Notes: generated by a model not told the origin, from the sequence alone. Counted from the stretch's first letter, positions 7,977 through 17,026 are shown. The stretch is DNA of 64,000 bases from Pseudaestuariivita atlantica (GCF_001205715.1 NZ_AQQZ01000004.1:1-64000), one strand, 5' to 3'. Translations and numbers: made by a program.

Positions 7977-8928
7977 TCATCGTGCGACAGACAGGCGGAA
8001 CTCTGGTTCGCTTGGCTGTGCAGCGATGTTCGCGTTCAAGCGGGCATGAATAGTTCTGGGAACCAGACGCGACGCCGAAATGCGTGGATAATCCATTTCG
8101 CGAATTGGCCTGCCTTCCCCGTATAGCGCCACATATTCAGCATAGTTACCAAAGTGTTGGCGGCCAACATAGTCGACATAGGTTTCAGCAGGCACGCCTT
8201 CGGCCAGAACAAGATCGTGGTCTTCGGTTTCGATGTGGTAAACCCTGTACTGACCATCGAATTCAGAAAGTGGCACGTAATCGATACTGGAGCCATTTAC
8301 GAGTTGGCCCGCGTTGATGAGGTATCCGTCGACCAGCAATGCATGATCCGAGGTCAGGACCAGATCCCGCTCCGGAAGGCCGTCACCCAACGCGCCGGCA
8401 CGTACACGGACGGGCATCAAACGCTCTGCGGGGCCAAACATGGTGAAGACGGTTTGAATGAAATTGAAACGTATCGGCACCACGCGACCATCATGGGTCG
8501 AAACCAGATCACCTACCTGCAAGTCCTCGATTCTTCGGGGGCCCTTCGGGGTAGAAATCTCTGTCCCTTCGGCGAAACAGGTCACCGCATATGGTCTGAG
8601 ATCGATTTCCGGCAAGGTATCGGGAAACACCTGGTTAGGGTTCGGGCTAAAAATAGTCAGAAAACCGGAGCCGTTGAGTGCAACCCCTACCGGCGTTATC
8701 CATCCCCCCCCCAAGGTCCACGGTACCCACCATTTCGAGCGTAAAAAGCCTCAATCCACCTGACCAGACGTCCATGTTTATTCCGGTCAAAAAAGTTACG
8801 GGATTGGCTGAATTGAAGGGAAAACCGTTCTCTTGGATCACAAAGCCGGTAGCAGGGCTGCTAAGCAAGAGTTCACCGCTACCACTATAAAGTGCATTGC
8901 TTTCGAAGTCATATCGCGCAAAGTACAT
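7977..8928 (-). pseudogene. Hint-domain protein, frameshifted at a G9 tract
   Basis: Two frames together encode one protein of about 316 residues. The first (ATG 8928) runs through a beta-rich N-terminal part up to VGTVDLGGG; the second continues as WITPVGVALNGSG and holds a Hint (hedgehog/intein) domain: nucleophile CFAEGTEISTPKGPRRIEDL, then LTSDHALLVDG, then VGRQHFGNYAEYV. With eight G residues instead of nine at 8704-8712 the frames join exactly. Such Hint proteins are usually secreted or surface proteins with predicted self-processing. Codon use and GC are lower than in the flanks. The break may be mutation, sequencing error or phase variation. Confidence 0.7.
8704..8712 (-). repeat. Homopolymer tract (G9 on coding strand)
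   Basis: Nine consecutive C on the plus strand, read as G9 within the Hint-protein gene. The tract lies exactly where the reading frame changes. Removing one base restores a continuous 316-codon frame. Confidence 0.9.
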
Positions 8929-9318
8929 AAGAAAATCTCCCTAATATGATTCATCATATGAAATTTTCGTTATAGCTCAAGCTCTTTGCGACTATTGCGT
9001 GGCAACGGCTCAGGTGGGTTCGAAAGGTTGAAATTGGCGACTGTTCAAGGTCCAATATCCGCACATCTTTCAGTTGAATTTATTGCGGCCACTATCTCTT
9101 CACGATTTCAACACACCTGTTTTTCCTAAAAATTCTGCCTTAATTACATTCCATGACATAATTATTAAGGGAACTTTCTTGCCTAACTTAAAGCTGAAAA
9201 TTGGGGAGGAACGGACCTTCGACAGCATTTTGCAACTCGGTTGCGAGGGACTCCAAACGGACCTTAGTGCTGAATCGCCGAACACCGACTCTTCCTGCCG
9301 CGAATCCATCCACCCCCT
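8929..9318. other. AT-rich intergenic stretch, no gene seen
   Basis: This 390-base interval is visibly more AT-rich than the rest of the window and holds only short open frames with no recognisable protein features. No inverted-repeat insertion-sequence ends or transposase motifs were seen. It separates the Hint gene from the truncated 3' end of dnaE2 and may be the residue of a transferred segment. Confidence 0.5.
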
Positions 9319-12240
9319 TCAAACAGACACAACCCGCGAAGCGGCCTCCTCCCCCTCCGGCGTCAGCGCGGAGCGGAGGAAGGCCATGGGGTGGGATCGC
9401 AGGGTCAGGCGCATGGAGACGAAATCCTCCACCACCTCCTCTCCTTCGGTCATCGCGGGCAGGTGGGCGGCGGGTTCGTCGATCATCTCTCCTCCCAGGT
9501 CGCCCGCGAACAGGGGCAGCGGCTTGTCGGCCATCAGCGCCTTGGCCGCCCACAGGGCCTCCCGCCGCGAGATGCCGATATCGGCAAAGGCGTCCGCCTC
9601 GGCCAGCCGGGTGATGATGGCGGGGCCGACGCCCGCGCGGCGCCACACGTCCTCCACTGCCATGTACCCGTTGCCGCGCGCCGCGCTCAGCCATGCCGCG
9701 TCTTCCTCGGCCAGCCCCTTGATCTGCCGGAACCCCAGCCGCAGGGCCAGCCCGCCGCGCCCGTCGGGTTCCATCACGTTGTCCCAGTAGCTGGCATTGA
9801 TGCAGATCGGCCGGACCTCCACCCCGTGCTCCCGCGCGTCCCGCACGATCTGCGCGGGCGCGTAGAACCCCATCGGCTGCGAGTTGAGAAGCGCGCAGGC
9901 GAAGATGCCGGGGTGGTGGCACTTGATCCACGCCGAGGCATAGACAAGCAGCGCGAAGGAGGCGGCGTGGCTTTCGGGGAAGCCGTAGGATCCGAACCCC
10001 TCGATCTGGCCAAAGCAGCGGGCGGCGAAATCGTCGTCATACCCGTTGCGCTTCATGCCACGCATGAACAGCTCGCGGAACTCGGACACGTTGCCGTGCT
10101 TCTTGAACGTCGCCAGTGACCGCCGCAGGCGGTCGGCCTGTTCCGGCGTGAACCCCGCGCCGACGATGGCGATCTGCATCGCCTGTTCCTGGAACAGCGG
10201 CACACCCAGCGTCTTGCCCAGCACCGCGCCCAGCGCGTCCGACGGGAAGGACACCTCCTCCTCCCCGTTGCGGCGGCGGATATAGGGATGCACCATGTCG
10301 CCCTGGATCGGGCCGGGGCGGATGATCGCCACCTCGATCACGAGGTCATAGAAATTGCGCGGCTTCATCCGGGGCAGGAAGTTCATCTGCGCCCGGCTTT
10401 CGATCTGGAAGACGCCTATCGTGTCCGCCTTGCACATCATGTCGTACACCACCGGGTCCTCCGCCGGCAGCGTCGCCAGCGTCCAGTCCTTCTGGTGGTG
10501 CATCTTCAGCAGGTCGAACGCCTTGCGGATGCAGGTCAGCATGCCCAGCGCCAGCACGTCGACCTTGAGGATGCCAAGGCTGTCGATATCGTCCTTGTCC
10601 CAGCAGATGACGGTGCGGTCCTCCATCGTCGCGTTCTCGATGGGGACCAGCTCGTCCAGCCGACCCTCGGTCATGATGAACCCGCCCACGTGCTGCGACA
10701 GGTGGCGCGGGAAGCCCTGTATCTCGAACACCAGTTCCATCGTCTGGCGCAGGCGGCGGTCGGTCGGGTCCAGCCCGATCTCCCGCATCCGCTGATCCTC
10801 CAGCCCGTTGGTCGAGAAGAAGCCCCACAGCTGCGAACTGAGCGCGCTGATCGTGTCCTGCGTCAGCCCCATCGCCGTGCCGACCTCGCGGATGGCGCGC
10901 TTGCCGCGATAGTGGATGACGGTGGCGCACAGGCCCGCGCGGTGGCGGCCATAGCGTTCATAGATGTGCTGGATCACCTCCTCGCGGCGCTCGTGTTCGA
11001 AATCGACGTCGATGTCGGGCGGCTCGTCCCGCGCCTCGCTGACGAAGCGTTCGAACACCATCGTCCCGATCTCGGGCGAGACCGAGGTGACGCCAAGGCA
11101 ATAGCAGACGACCGAGTTGGCCGCCGACCCGCGCCCCTGGCACAGGATCCCGCGCGACCGGGCGAAATGCACCACGTCGCGGACGGTCAGGAAGTAGGGT
11201 TCGTAGTTCAGCTTGGCGATCAGCGCGAGTTCGTGGTCGAGCAGCTTTTTCACCCGCTCGGGGGCACCACCGGGATAGCGCCAGTCCATCCCCTTCAGCG
11301 CCAGCCGCCGCAGGCGGGCGGTGGGCGTCTCCCCCTCGGCGATCTCGGACGGGTATTCGTACCGCAACTCGTCAAGGCTGAAGGTCAGGCGTGCGGCAAG
11401 CCGCCCGGCGCGGTCCACCGCCCCGGCATGGGCGCCCAGCAGGCGGCGCATCTCGGTCTCGGAGCGCAGGCGCTGTTCGGAATTGGCCAGCGCCCGCGCG
11501 CCCAGCGCATCGACCCGCGTGCCGGTACGGATCGCCGTCAGCACATCAGCCATGCGCCGCCGCCGCCCATGATGCATCAGCGGCAGGGCCGAAGCGAGCG
11601 TCGGCACGCCCAGCCGCCCGGCCAGCCGCGCACAGCGGTCGAACCGCGCCGTGTCCTGCCCGTCATAGGCGGGCGCCAGCATCAGGTGCATCTCTGACCC
11701 AAAGCGGCGCGTCAGCCGTTCCGCCTGTGGCAACCACGGGCGCGCGCCGCGCTCCACCTCCTGCGCCTCTGGCGGACGGTGCAGGAGCAGGTGAAGACCG
11801 TCGGCAAACTCCATCAGGTCATCAAGGCGCAGATGGCACGACCCCTTCTCGGCCCTCAGCCGCCCCTTGGTCAGAAGACGGCACAGGCTGGCCCACCCCG
11901 TGCGGTCCAGCGGCAGGGCGGTGACGGTGATCCCCTCGTCAAAGGTCAGGGTCGCCGCCGGGATCAGGCGCGGCACGTTGAACACAGGCGACACGGGTTG
12001 CGGGTCGGGCGCGGGCGGGCCGATCAGCCCGTGTTCGGCATCCCAGTCCTGCCGCTCCTTCACCCGCCGCGCGATCTCCCGCGCGCGCGTATGCGCCCGC
12101 ACGATGCCCGCCACCGAGTTTTCGTCGGCAATGGCAATCGCCGCGATCCCAAGCTCCCCCGCACGCTCCATGAACTCCTCGGGGTGGGAGGCCCCGGTGA
12201 GGAACGTGAAGTTCGAGGTGATTCCAAGCTCGGCGAACAT
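9319..12240 (-). CDS. dnaE2: Error-prone DNA polymerase DnaE2 (ImuC), C-terminally truncated
   Basis: A 973-residue C-family polymerase. The PHP domain opens with FAELGITSNFTFLTGASHPE; the palm shows GRGSAANSVVCY (residues 369-380) and the catalytic aspartates in PDIDVDFEHERR (408-419); finger and helix-hairpin-helix regions follow to about residue 950. The usual family length is nearer 1,080 residues: the C-terminal OB-fold is missing and the frame stops shortly after LRSHPMAFLRSALTPEG. DnaE2 acts with ImuA/ImuB in SOS mutagenesis; neither gene is nearby. A LexA box lies just upstream of the ATG. The catalytic core looks intact, but partner interaction may be altered. Confidence 0.9.
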   Translation of the reverse strand: MFAELGITSNFTFLTGASHPEEFMERAGELGIAAIAIADENSVAGIVRAHTRAREIARRVKERQDWDAEHGLIGPPAPDPQPVSPVFNVPRLIPAATLTFDEGITVTALPLDRTGWASLCRLLTKGRLRAEKGSCHLRLDDLMEFADGLHLLLHRPPEAQEVERGARPWLPQAERLTRRFGSEMHLMLAPAYDGQDTARFDRCARLAGRLGVPTLASALPLMHHGRRRRMADVLTAIRTGTRVDALGARALANSEQRLRSETEMRRLLGAHAGAVDRAGRLAARLTFSLDELRYEYPSEIAEGETPTARLRRLALKGMDWRYPGGAPERVKKLLDHELALIAKLNYEPYFLTVRDVVHFARSRGILCQGRGSAANSVVCYCLGVTSVSPEIGTMVFERFVSEARDEPPDIDVDFEHERREEVIQHIYERYGRHRAGLCATVIHYRGKRAIREVGTAMGLTQDTISALSSQLWGFFSTNGLEDQRMREIGLDPTDRRLRQTMELVFEIQGFPRHLSQHVGGFIMTEGRLDELVPIENATMEDRTVICWDKDDIDSLGILKVDVLALGMLTCIRKAFDLLKMHHQKDWTLATLPAEDPVVYDMMCKADTIGVFQIESRAQMNFLPRMKPRNFYDLVIEVAIIRPGPIQGDMVHPYIRRRNGEEEVSFPSDALGAVLGKTLGVPLFQEQAMQIAIVGAGFTPEQADRLRRSLATFKKHGNVSEFRELFMRGMKRNGYDDDFAARCFGQIEGFGSYGFPESHAASFALLVYASAWIKCHHPGIFACALLNSQPMGFYAPAQIVRDAREHGVEVRPICINASYWDNVMEPDGRGGLALRLGFRQIKGLAEEDAAWLSAARGNGYMAVEDVWRRAGVGPAIITRLAEADAFADIGISRREALWAAKALMADKPLPLFAGDLGGEMIDEPAAHLPAMTEGEEVVEDFVSMRLTLRSHPMAFLRSALTPEGEEAASRVVSV

Positions 12241-12251
12241 CGCACCAGTAT

Positions 12252-12266
12252 GTTCCTATTTTGTTC
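12252..12266. promoter_or_regulatory. LexA (SOS) box of dnaE2
   Basis: The sequence GTTC-CTATTTT-GTTC matches the alphaproteobacterial LexA direct-repeat consensus GTTC-N7-GTTC exactly. It lies 12 bases upstream of the dnaE2 ATG, where bound LexA would block transcription. This supports SOS control of dnaE2 as a single gene rather than as the third gene of an imuAB cassette. Confidence 0.85.
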
Positions 12267-12398
12267 CAATGTGGAGTCCCGCAACGTCGCAGCCCGCCCC
12301 GGTTGAAGAGTGCCCGCCAGATACCCACCTCAATGCCAGAGGGCTGACCGGCCCGACCCGCCGATCACCCTCGCCCCGGATGCCAAGGAGTGCGCCCG

Positions 12399-12773
12399 AT
12401 GATCGCGATCACCAAACCCTCGCCCAACCGGCTCAACCTGCACATCAGCGGCACGCTCGATGCCGAAACGATGCGAAAGACGCTGGACGATTTCATCGCC
12501 AAGTCCGAAGGCGTCGAAAACGGCACGCTGCTTTACACGATCCCGGCCATGGCATGGCCCACCTTCGGCGCCATCGCCGTCGAATTCGCCCGCCTGCCCG
12601 AACTCTTCCGCCTGCTCAAGCATTACAGGAAATGCGCCGTGCTCAGCGATGCGGGCTGGATCAAGACCATTGCCGAACTCGAAGGTGCGGTCCTGCCGGG
12701 GATCGAGATCAAGGGCTTCAACCTGTCTGAAACCAAAGCCGCCGAGGCATGGCTGGCCGCGCCGGGCGACTGA
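12399..12773 (+). CDS. SpoIIAA-like (STAS-fold) protein
   Basis: A 124-residue cytoplasmic protein matching the SpoIIAA-like family with a STAS-related fold. It has an N-terminal beta strand and helix (LHISGTLDAETMRKTLDDFI), the conserved KHYRKCAVLSDAGWIKTIAE segment, and a C-terminal EAWLAAPG. ATG 12399 was chosen because AAGGAG ends nine bases before it; a GTG at 12390 overlaps that ribosome-binding site. The family's function is poorly defined, with lipid binding or membrane association suggested. It is divergent from dnaE2 and followed by a GC hairpin. Confidence 0.8.
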   Translation: MIAITKPSPNRLNLHISGTLDAETMRKTLDDFIAKSEGVENGTLLYTIPAMAWPTFGAIAVEFARLPELFRLLKHYRKCAVLSDAGWIKTIAELEGAVLPGIEIKGFNLSETKAAEAWLAAPGD

Positions 12774-12791
12774 CCCGCACCGCGCCCCGAC

Positions 12792-12819
12792 GGGCGGCGC
12801 ATATTCCGTGACGCCGCCC
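12792..12819 (+). terminator. GC-rich hairpin after the SpoIIAA-like gene
   Basis: A perfect 8-bp stem GGGCGGCG/CGCCGCCC encloses a 12-base loop between the SpoIIAA-like stop and the MATE start. There is no T tract, so it may attenuate or protect the transcript rather than terminate it. Confidence 0.35.
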
Positions 12820-12835
12820 GCGTAACCGGCTACGC

Positions 12836-14206
12836 ATGGGCCACCCCATGCGCGACGTCGACCTGACACAGGGCCCCATCGCGGGCCATTTCCGCACCCT
12901 TGCCGTGCCCGCGGCGATGGGGATGCTGTTCTCCACGCTCTACAACGTGGTCGACGTGTTCTTTGCCGGGCAAATCTCGACCGACGCGCAGGCGGGCCTC
13001 GCCATCGGGTTCCAGGCGTTCTTCATCATGATGGCCGTGGGGTTCGGCATCGGCGCGGCCATGGGCGCGCTTGTCGGCAATGCCCGCGGGAAGAAGGACG
13101 ACCCCACCACCCGCCGCACCGCCATGCAGGGCCTGTCCTTTGCCGTGGTGACCTGCGGCCTGCTGATCGTGCTGGGCGCGTTCTGCGGCCCCCTGCTGAT
13201 CCAGCTTGTGTCCGAACCCGGTGCCTACCGCGATGCGGCTACAGGATATTTCTATTGGCTGCTCGCAGCACTACCCGGTTTCCTGATCGCCTATGCCGGC
13301 AACGGCATCCTGCAGGCGCATGGCGACAGCGTGACGATGCAACGCGCCATGATGGCCGCCTTCGTCGCCAATATCGGCCTGAACCCGCTCTTCATCTACG
13401 GCATCCCCGGCGTGATCCCCGGCATCGGGTTCAACGGCATCGCCCTGTCGACCATCGTCAGCCAGACCGGCGTGATGCTGTTCGTCCTGCGCGCCGTCCT
13501 GCGCCTGCGCGTGATCGAGGACGCACGGCCCGCCGAACTCCGCCCCGACCTCGCCAGCTACCGCGAGATCGCCGTTCAGATGGCCCCGACCTCCGCCTCC
13601 TTCGTGGTGCTCTTCGTGTCGGGGTTCGTGGTGCAATACGCGCTCAGCCGGTTCGGAGGCCACGCCATCGCCGCCTACGGCATCGCCCTGCGCATCGAAC
13701 AGATCCTGCTCTTGCCCGTCCTCGGCATGACCGGCGCGCTCCTGCCCATCGCCGCCCAGAACTTCGGCGCCGCGCAACCCGACCGCGTCCGCGCCGCGCT
13801 GTGGTTCTGCTGGCGCGTCGGGGGCCTCATCACCCTCGTCGCCGCCCCCATCCTGTGGTTCGGCGGCGGCCTGTTCATGCGCCTCTTCACCGACGACCCC
13901 GCCGTGATCGCCGTCGGCCACAGCTATCTGAAAATCGACAGTGTGCTGTTCGGCATCTACATGATGCTCTTCTCGATCAACTCGCTCCTGCAGGCCTTCA
14001 AACGACCGATCTGGACGCTCTGGATCTCGATCTACCGGCAGGGGTTCGGCGTCGCCTTCTTCATCTGGCTCCTGATCGGCGTGCTGGGCATGGATGTCTG
14101 GGGCGTGTTCCTCGGCATCGGCATCGCCGTCGGCACCGGCTGGCTCCTGTCCCTCTGGATTGCCATCCGTATCTCGCGCGAGGAAATCGGCGGATTGCGC
14201 GGATAA
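12836..14206 (+). CDS. MATE-family multidrug/metabolite efflux transporter
   Basis: A 456-residue inner-membrane protein with about twelve hydrophobic segments and the two-fold MATE architecture. Typical family signatures are TLYNVVDVFFAGQ in helix 1-2, GIGAAMGALVGNARGKKD, GNGILQAHGDS, and the second-half equivalents MTGALLPIAAQNFGA and SLLQAFKRPIW. MATE proteins export cationic drugs or metabolites using Na+ or H+ gradients; the substrate is not predictable. The start is ATG 12836, with ATG 12848 an alternative. It is convergent with the pyrimidine-type ABC operon, separated by a terminator. Confidence 0.88.
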   Translation: MGHPMRDVDLTQGPIAGHFRTLAVPAAMGMLFSTLYNVVDVFFAGQISTDAQAGLAIGFQAFFIMMAVGFGIGAAMGALVGNARGKKDDPTTRRTAMQGLSFAVVTCGLLIVLGAFCGPLLIQLVSEPGAYRDAATGYFYWLLAALPGFLIAYAGNGILQAHGDSVTMQRAMMAAFVANIGLNPLFIYGIPGVIPGIGFNGIALSTIVSQTGVMLFVLRAVLRLRVIEDARPAELRPDLASYREIAVQMAPTSASFVVLFVSGFVVQYALSRFGGHAIAAYGIALRIEQILLLPVLGMTGALLPIAAQNFGAAQPDRVRAALWFCWRVGGLITLVAAPILWFGGGLFMRLFTDDPAVIAVGHSYLKIDSVLFGIYMMLFSINSLLQAFKRPIWTLWISIYRQGFGVAFFIWLLIGVLGMDVWGVFLGIGIAVGTGWLLSLWIAIRISREEIGGLRG

Positions 14207-14220
14207 GACCACCGCACAAA

Positions 14221-14245
14221 GAAAAAGGCGGGCCGAAACCCGCCT
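14221..14245 (-). terminator. Intrinsic terminator of the ABC transporter operon
   Basis: On the minus strand AGGCGGG and CCCGCCT form a 7-bp stem with a TTTCGG loop, followed directly by TTTTC. It lies 22 bases beyond the substrate-binding-protein stop and also faces the convergent MATE gene. Confidence 0.8.
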
Positions 14246-14267
14246 CTCACATCGTTTCACAACAGGC

Positions 14268-15248
14268 TTATTTCAGCGCCGCATCCGTGATCGCATGCGT
14301 CCACGCCCCTTCCGGCGCTTTCGAAATCACCGGGTCCGACCCACCGGACAGCAGCGACGCAACCGTGCGTTCGTAATCGGCGGGATCAAGGGAGCCATCC
14401 GACCCGGCGGTCAGCTTGGCAATCTCGCCCATCATGCGCTTCTGGTGCTCCTCGGTCTGGGCACCGGTCTCGTCATATTCCAGCACGATCTCGGCCGCCT
14501 CGTCGGGGTTCTCCTCGGCGTATTTCCAGCCCTTCATCGAGGCCGCCACGAACCGCGTCAGCTTGTCGACCATCGCCGGATCGCTCAGGTTGTCCTCCAG
14601 CGTGTAAAGGCCATCTTCCAGCGTCGCGACGCCCTGATCCTCGTACTTGAAGGTCACGATCTCGTCCGGCGACAGCCCGCCATCGATCACCTGCCAGTAC
14701 TCGTTATAGGTCATGGTCGATACGCAATCGGCCTGCCCGTTGAAGATCGGATCGACGTTGAAGCCCTGCTTCAGAACCGTCACGCCCCCTTCGCTGCCAT
14801 CCGTCGCCAGCCCAAGCTGGCTCATCCACGACAGGAACGGGAACTCGTTGCCGAAGAACCAGACGCCCAGCGTCTTGTCCGCGAAATCGGCCGGCGTGGT
14901 GATCCCGGTATCCTTGCGGCAGGTCAGCATCATGCCCGACGACTTGAACGGCTGCGCGATATTCACCATCGGCAGGCCTTTCTCGCGCGCGGCCAGTGCC
15001 GCGGGCATCCACTCGACGGTGACGTCAGCACCGCCGCCTGCCAGCACCTGCGTCGGCGCGATGTCCGGGCCACCGGGCTTGATGGTGACGTCCAGATCGG
15101 CCTCTTCGTAAAAGCCCTTCTCAAGCGCCACGTAATACCCCGCGAACTGCGCCTGCGTGACCCATTTCAGCTGCAACGTCAGCTCGTCCGCCGCCTGCGC
15201 CGCGGTTGCCGCGACAGCCAGCGCGGCCCCTGTCAGAATGTGTTTCAT
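14268..15248 (-). CDS. ABC transporter substrate-binding protein, NMT1/THI5 type
   Basis: A 326-residue periplasmic protein with a signal peptide ending near AAQA (residue 19). The mature start LTLQLKWVTQAQFAGYYVAL is characteristic of the NMT1/THI5-like family, which binds pyrimidine-like or sulfonate-like ligands. PGGPDIAPTQVLAGGGADVT forms the expected ligand loop. It is the last gene of a run starting with the beta-ureidopropionase and dihydropyrimidinase, so a pyrimidine or hydantoin-related ligand is the best inference; hydroxymethylpyrimidine is an alternative from the family. Confidence 0.85.
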   Translation of the reverse strand: MKHILTGAALAVAATAAQAADELTLQLKWVTQAQFAGYYVALEKGFYEEADLDVTIKPGGPDIAPTQVLAGGGADVTVEWMPAALAAREKGLPMVNIAQPFKSSGMMLTCRKDTGITTPADFADKTLGVWFFGNEFPFLSWMSQLGLATDGSEGGVTVLKQGFNVDPIFNGQADCVSTMTYNEYWQVIDGGLSPDEIVTFKYEDQGVATLEDGLYTLEDNLSDPAMVDKLTRFVAASMKGWKYAEENPDEAAEIVLEYDETGAQTEEHQKRMMGEIAKLTAGSDGSLDPADYERTVASLLSGGSDPVISKAPEGAWTHAITDAALK

Positions 15249-15278
15249 CTCTCTTCTCTCCTCTGTTGTCCTGTGTGC

Positions 15279-16106
15279 TCAGCCTCGTTGCGACGGGTGC
15301 CAGAAGGTCACCCGTTTCTCGATCAATACCATAAGTCCGTACAGAACCGACCCGGCCAGCGCCGCCACGGCAATCTCGGCCCAGACCATGTCGATGTTCA
15401 AGCGCCCCACCTCGGTCGAGATGCGGAAGCCCATCCCCCGCGTCGGAGAGCCGAAATATTCGGCAACAATCGCCCCGATCAGGGCCAGCGTGGTCGCGAT
15501 CTTCAGCCCGTTGAAGATGAACGGCATCGCCGCAGGCAGCCGCAGCTTGAACAGCGTCTCCCAGTAGGACGCGCCGTAGGTCCGCATCAGGTCCCGCTGC
15601 ATCGTCGTCGTGTCCTTCAGCCCCGCCACCGTGTTCACCAGCACCGGGAAGAACACCATCACGACGACCACCGCCGCCTTCGACTGCCAGTCGAACCCGA
15701 ACCACCCCACCAGAATGGGCGCGGTCCCCACGATGGGCAAAGCCGCCACGAAATTCCCGATGGGCAGCAGCCCCCGCTGCAGGAACGGCGACCGGTCCAC
15801 CGCAATCGCCATAACGAACGCCGCCGCCGTGCCAATCGCGAACCCGGTAAAGGCCCCCTTCACCACCGTCTGCGTGAAATCCCCCCACAAGGTTCCCGTC
15901 TCGGCCACGAACCGCGCCCCGATGGCCGACGGCGCCGGCAGGATGATCGGCGAGATCCCGAACCCCCGCACCACGCCCTCCCACAGAACCAGCACCGCGA
16001 CGCCGAACACCACTGGCACCAGCCACGACAGCGACGACCCGCGCGCCAGCCGCACGTTCAGCACCCACAGCGCCAGCCAGACAGCGATGGCAAGGACAAC
16101 GATCAT
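15279..16106 (-). CDS. ABC transporter permease (NitT/TauT-like)
   Basis: A 275-residue inner-membrane permease with six or seven predicted helices. The BPD_transp_1 core carries the EAA-loop segment LMRTYGASYWETLFKLRLPAAMP that contacts the ATPase. The ATG overlaps the stop of the preceding permease by four bases (ATGA, 16103-16106), so the two permeases are translationally coupled and probably form a heterodimeric channel. It lies 30 bases upstream of the substrate-binding-protein gene. Transport of a pyrimidine-related compound is inferred from the operon. Confidence 0.88.
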   Translation of the reverse strand: MIVVLAIAVWLALWVLNVRLARGSSLSWLVPVVFGVAVLVLWEGVVRGFGISPIILPAPSAIGARFVAETGTLWGDFTQTVVKGAFTGFAIGTAAAFVMAIAVDRSPFLQRGLLPIGNFVAALPIVGTAPILVGWFGFDWQSKAAVVVVMVFFPVLVNTVAGLKDTTTMQRDLMRTYGASYWETLFKLRLPAAMPFIFNGLKIATTLALIGAIVAEYFGSPTRGMGFRISTEVGRLNIDMVWAEIAVAALAGSVLYGLMVLIEKRVTFWHPSQRG

Positions 16107-16972
16107 CGCGCCGCCCCCATCCGCCTCAGCGTCAGCCTCTCGATCACCCCGAACAGGATCACCAACCCGCCCGCGAGGATTGCCGCCGCGAACAGCGCCG
16201 ACCAGATCATGATCGGATTGCCGAACTGATCCCCGATCAGGATCCGCGCGCCCAGCCCCCGGATCGCGCCGGTCGGCAACTCACCCACGATGGTCCCCAC
16301 CAGCGCCGCCGCGATCCCGATCTTGAGCGAGGCAAAGAGGTACGGCACCGACGCCGGCATGCGCAGCTTCCAGAACACCTCCGCCCCCGACGCCCCGTAG
16401 GTCCGCATCAAATCCAGCTGATCGCGGGATGGAGACCGCAACCCCTTCACCATCCCCACCAGCACCGGGAAGAAACATAAGTATGCCGAGATGATCGCCT
16501 TCGGCACCCCCCGCCCCTCGATCCCCGCGCTCGACGCCAACACGATGATCATCGGCGCCAGTGCCACGATGGGAATGGTCTGCGAGATCACCGCCCACGG
16601 CATCACGCTCAACTCCATCACGCGGGAATAGACGATGGCCACGGCCAGCAGGATCCCCACGACCACACCCAAGGCAAAGCCCCACAAGGTCGATTGCAAC
16701 GTGATCCACCCATGGAACACCAGCGACCGTTTCGAGGTCACCTTCTTCTCCACCGTCGTGTCCCACAACTCGCCGAACACCTGGTGCGGCGTCGGCAACC
16801 GGGGCCGCTTCTGATCCATCGTCTCGACCACAAGCTGCGAGAACGACAGAACCTCGCCCCGCTTCTCCGCCTGCCCCAGCGCCCAGCCCGAATTCATCCA
16901 GACCGCCGCCGCGTACCAGATCACGACCAGCGCCACCAAAACCGTCAACACCGCGCCCACCGACCTCATCAT
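16103..16972 (-). CDS. ABC transporter permease (NitT/TauT-like)
   Basis: A 289-residue permease, the second of the pair. An N-terminal helix (VGAVLTVLVALVVIWYAAAV) is followed by a longer periplasmic segment and the BPD_transp_1 domain, with EAA loop DLMRTYGASGAEVFWKLRMP. It resembles the downstream permease in its C-terminal half, so both likely arose by duplication. The start is at the first of two adjacent ATG codons (16972 or 16969). One copy of the short operon-leader repeat lies just upstream. Confidence 0.87.
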   Translation of the reverse strand: MMRSVGAVLTVLVALVVIWYAAAVWMNSGWALGQAEKRGEVLSFSQLVVETMDQKRPRLPTPHQVFGELWDTTVEKKVTSKRSLVFHGWITLQSTLWGFALGVVVGILLAVAIVYSRVMELSVMPWAVISQTIPIVALAPMIIVLASSAGIEGRGVPKAIISAYLCFFPVLVGMVKGLRSPSRDQLDLMRTYGASGAEVFWKLRMPASVPYLFASLKIGIAAALVGTIVGELPTGAIRGLGARILIGDQFGNPIMIWSALFAAAILAGGLVILFGVIERLTLRRMGAAR

Positions 16973-16986
16973 CGCGCACGCCCCGG

Positions 16987-17010
16987 CTTCTTCGGTTCAG
17001 AAATACCTCC
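16987..17010 (-). repeat. Operon-leader repeat, copy 1
   Basis: The plus strand reads CTTCTTCGGTTCAGAAATAC followed by CTCC. Similar blocks precede three other minus-strand genes at 20011, 23714 and 39853. It lies 15 bases upstream of the permease ATG and next to a 26-bp hairpin repeat. Confidence 0.6.
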
Positions 17011-17026
17011 GCCGGAGGCTGAACCG

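Noticed and set aside
9100-9309. A 69-codon minus-strand frame in the AT-rich gap
   Set aside because: No domain, no ribosome-binding site, and no similarity I recognise to a transposase or to the missing part of DnaE2.
14094-16229. A 711-codon plus-strand open frame over the ABC operon
   Set aside because: It begins inside the MATE gene and runs antisense to intact ABC components.
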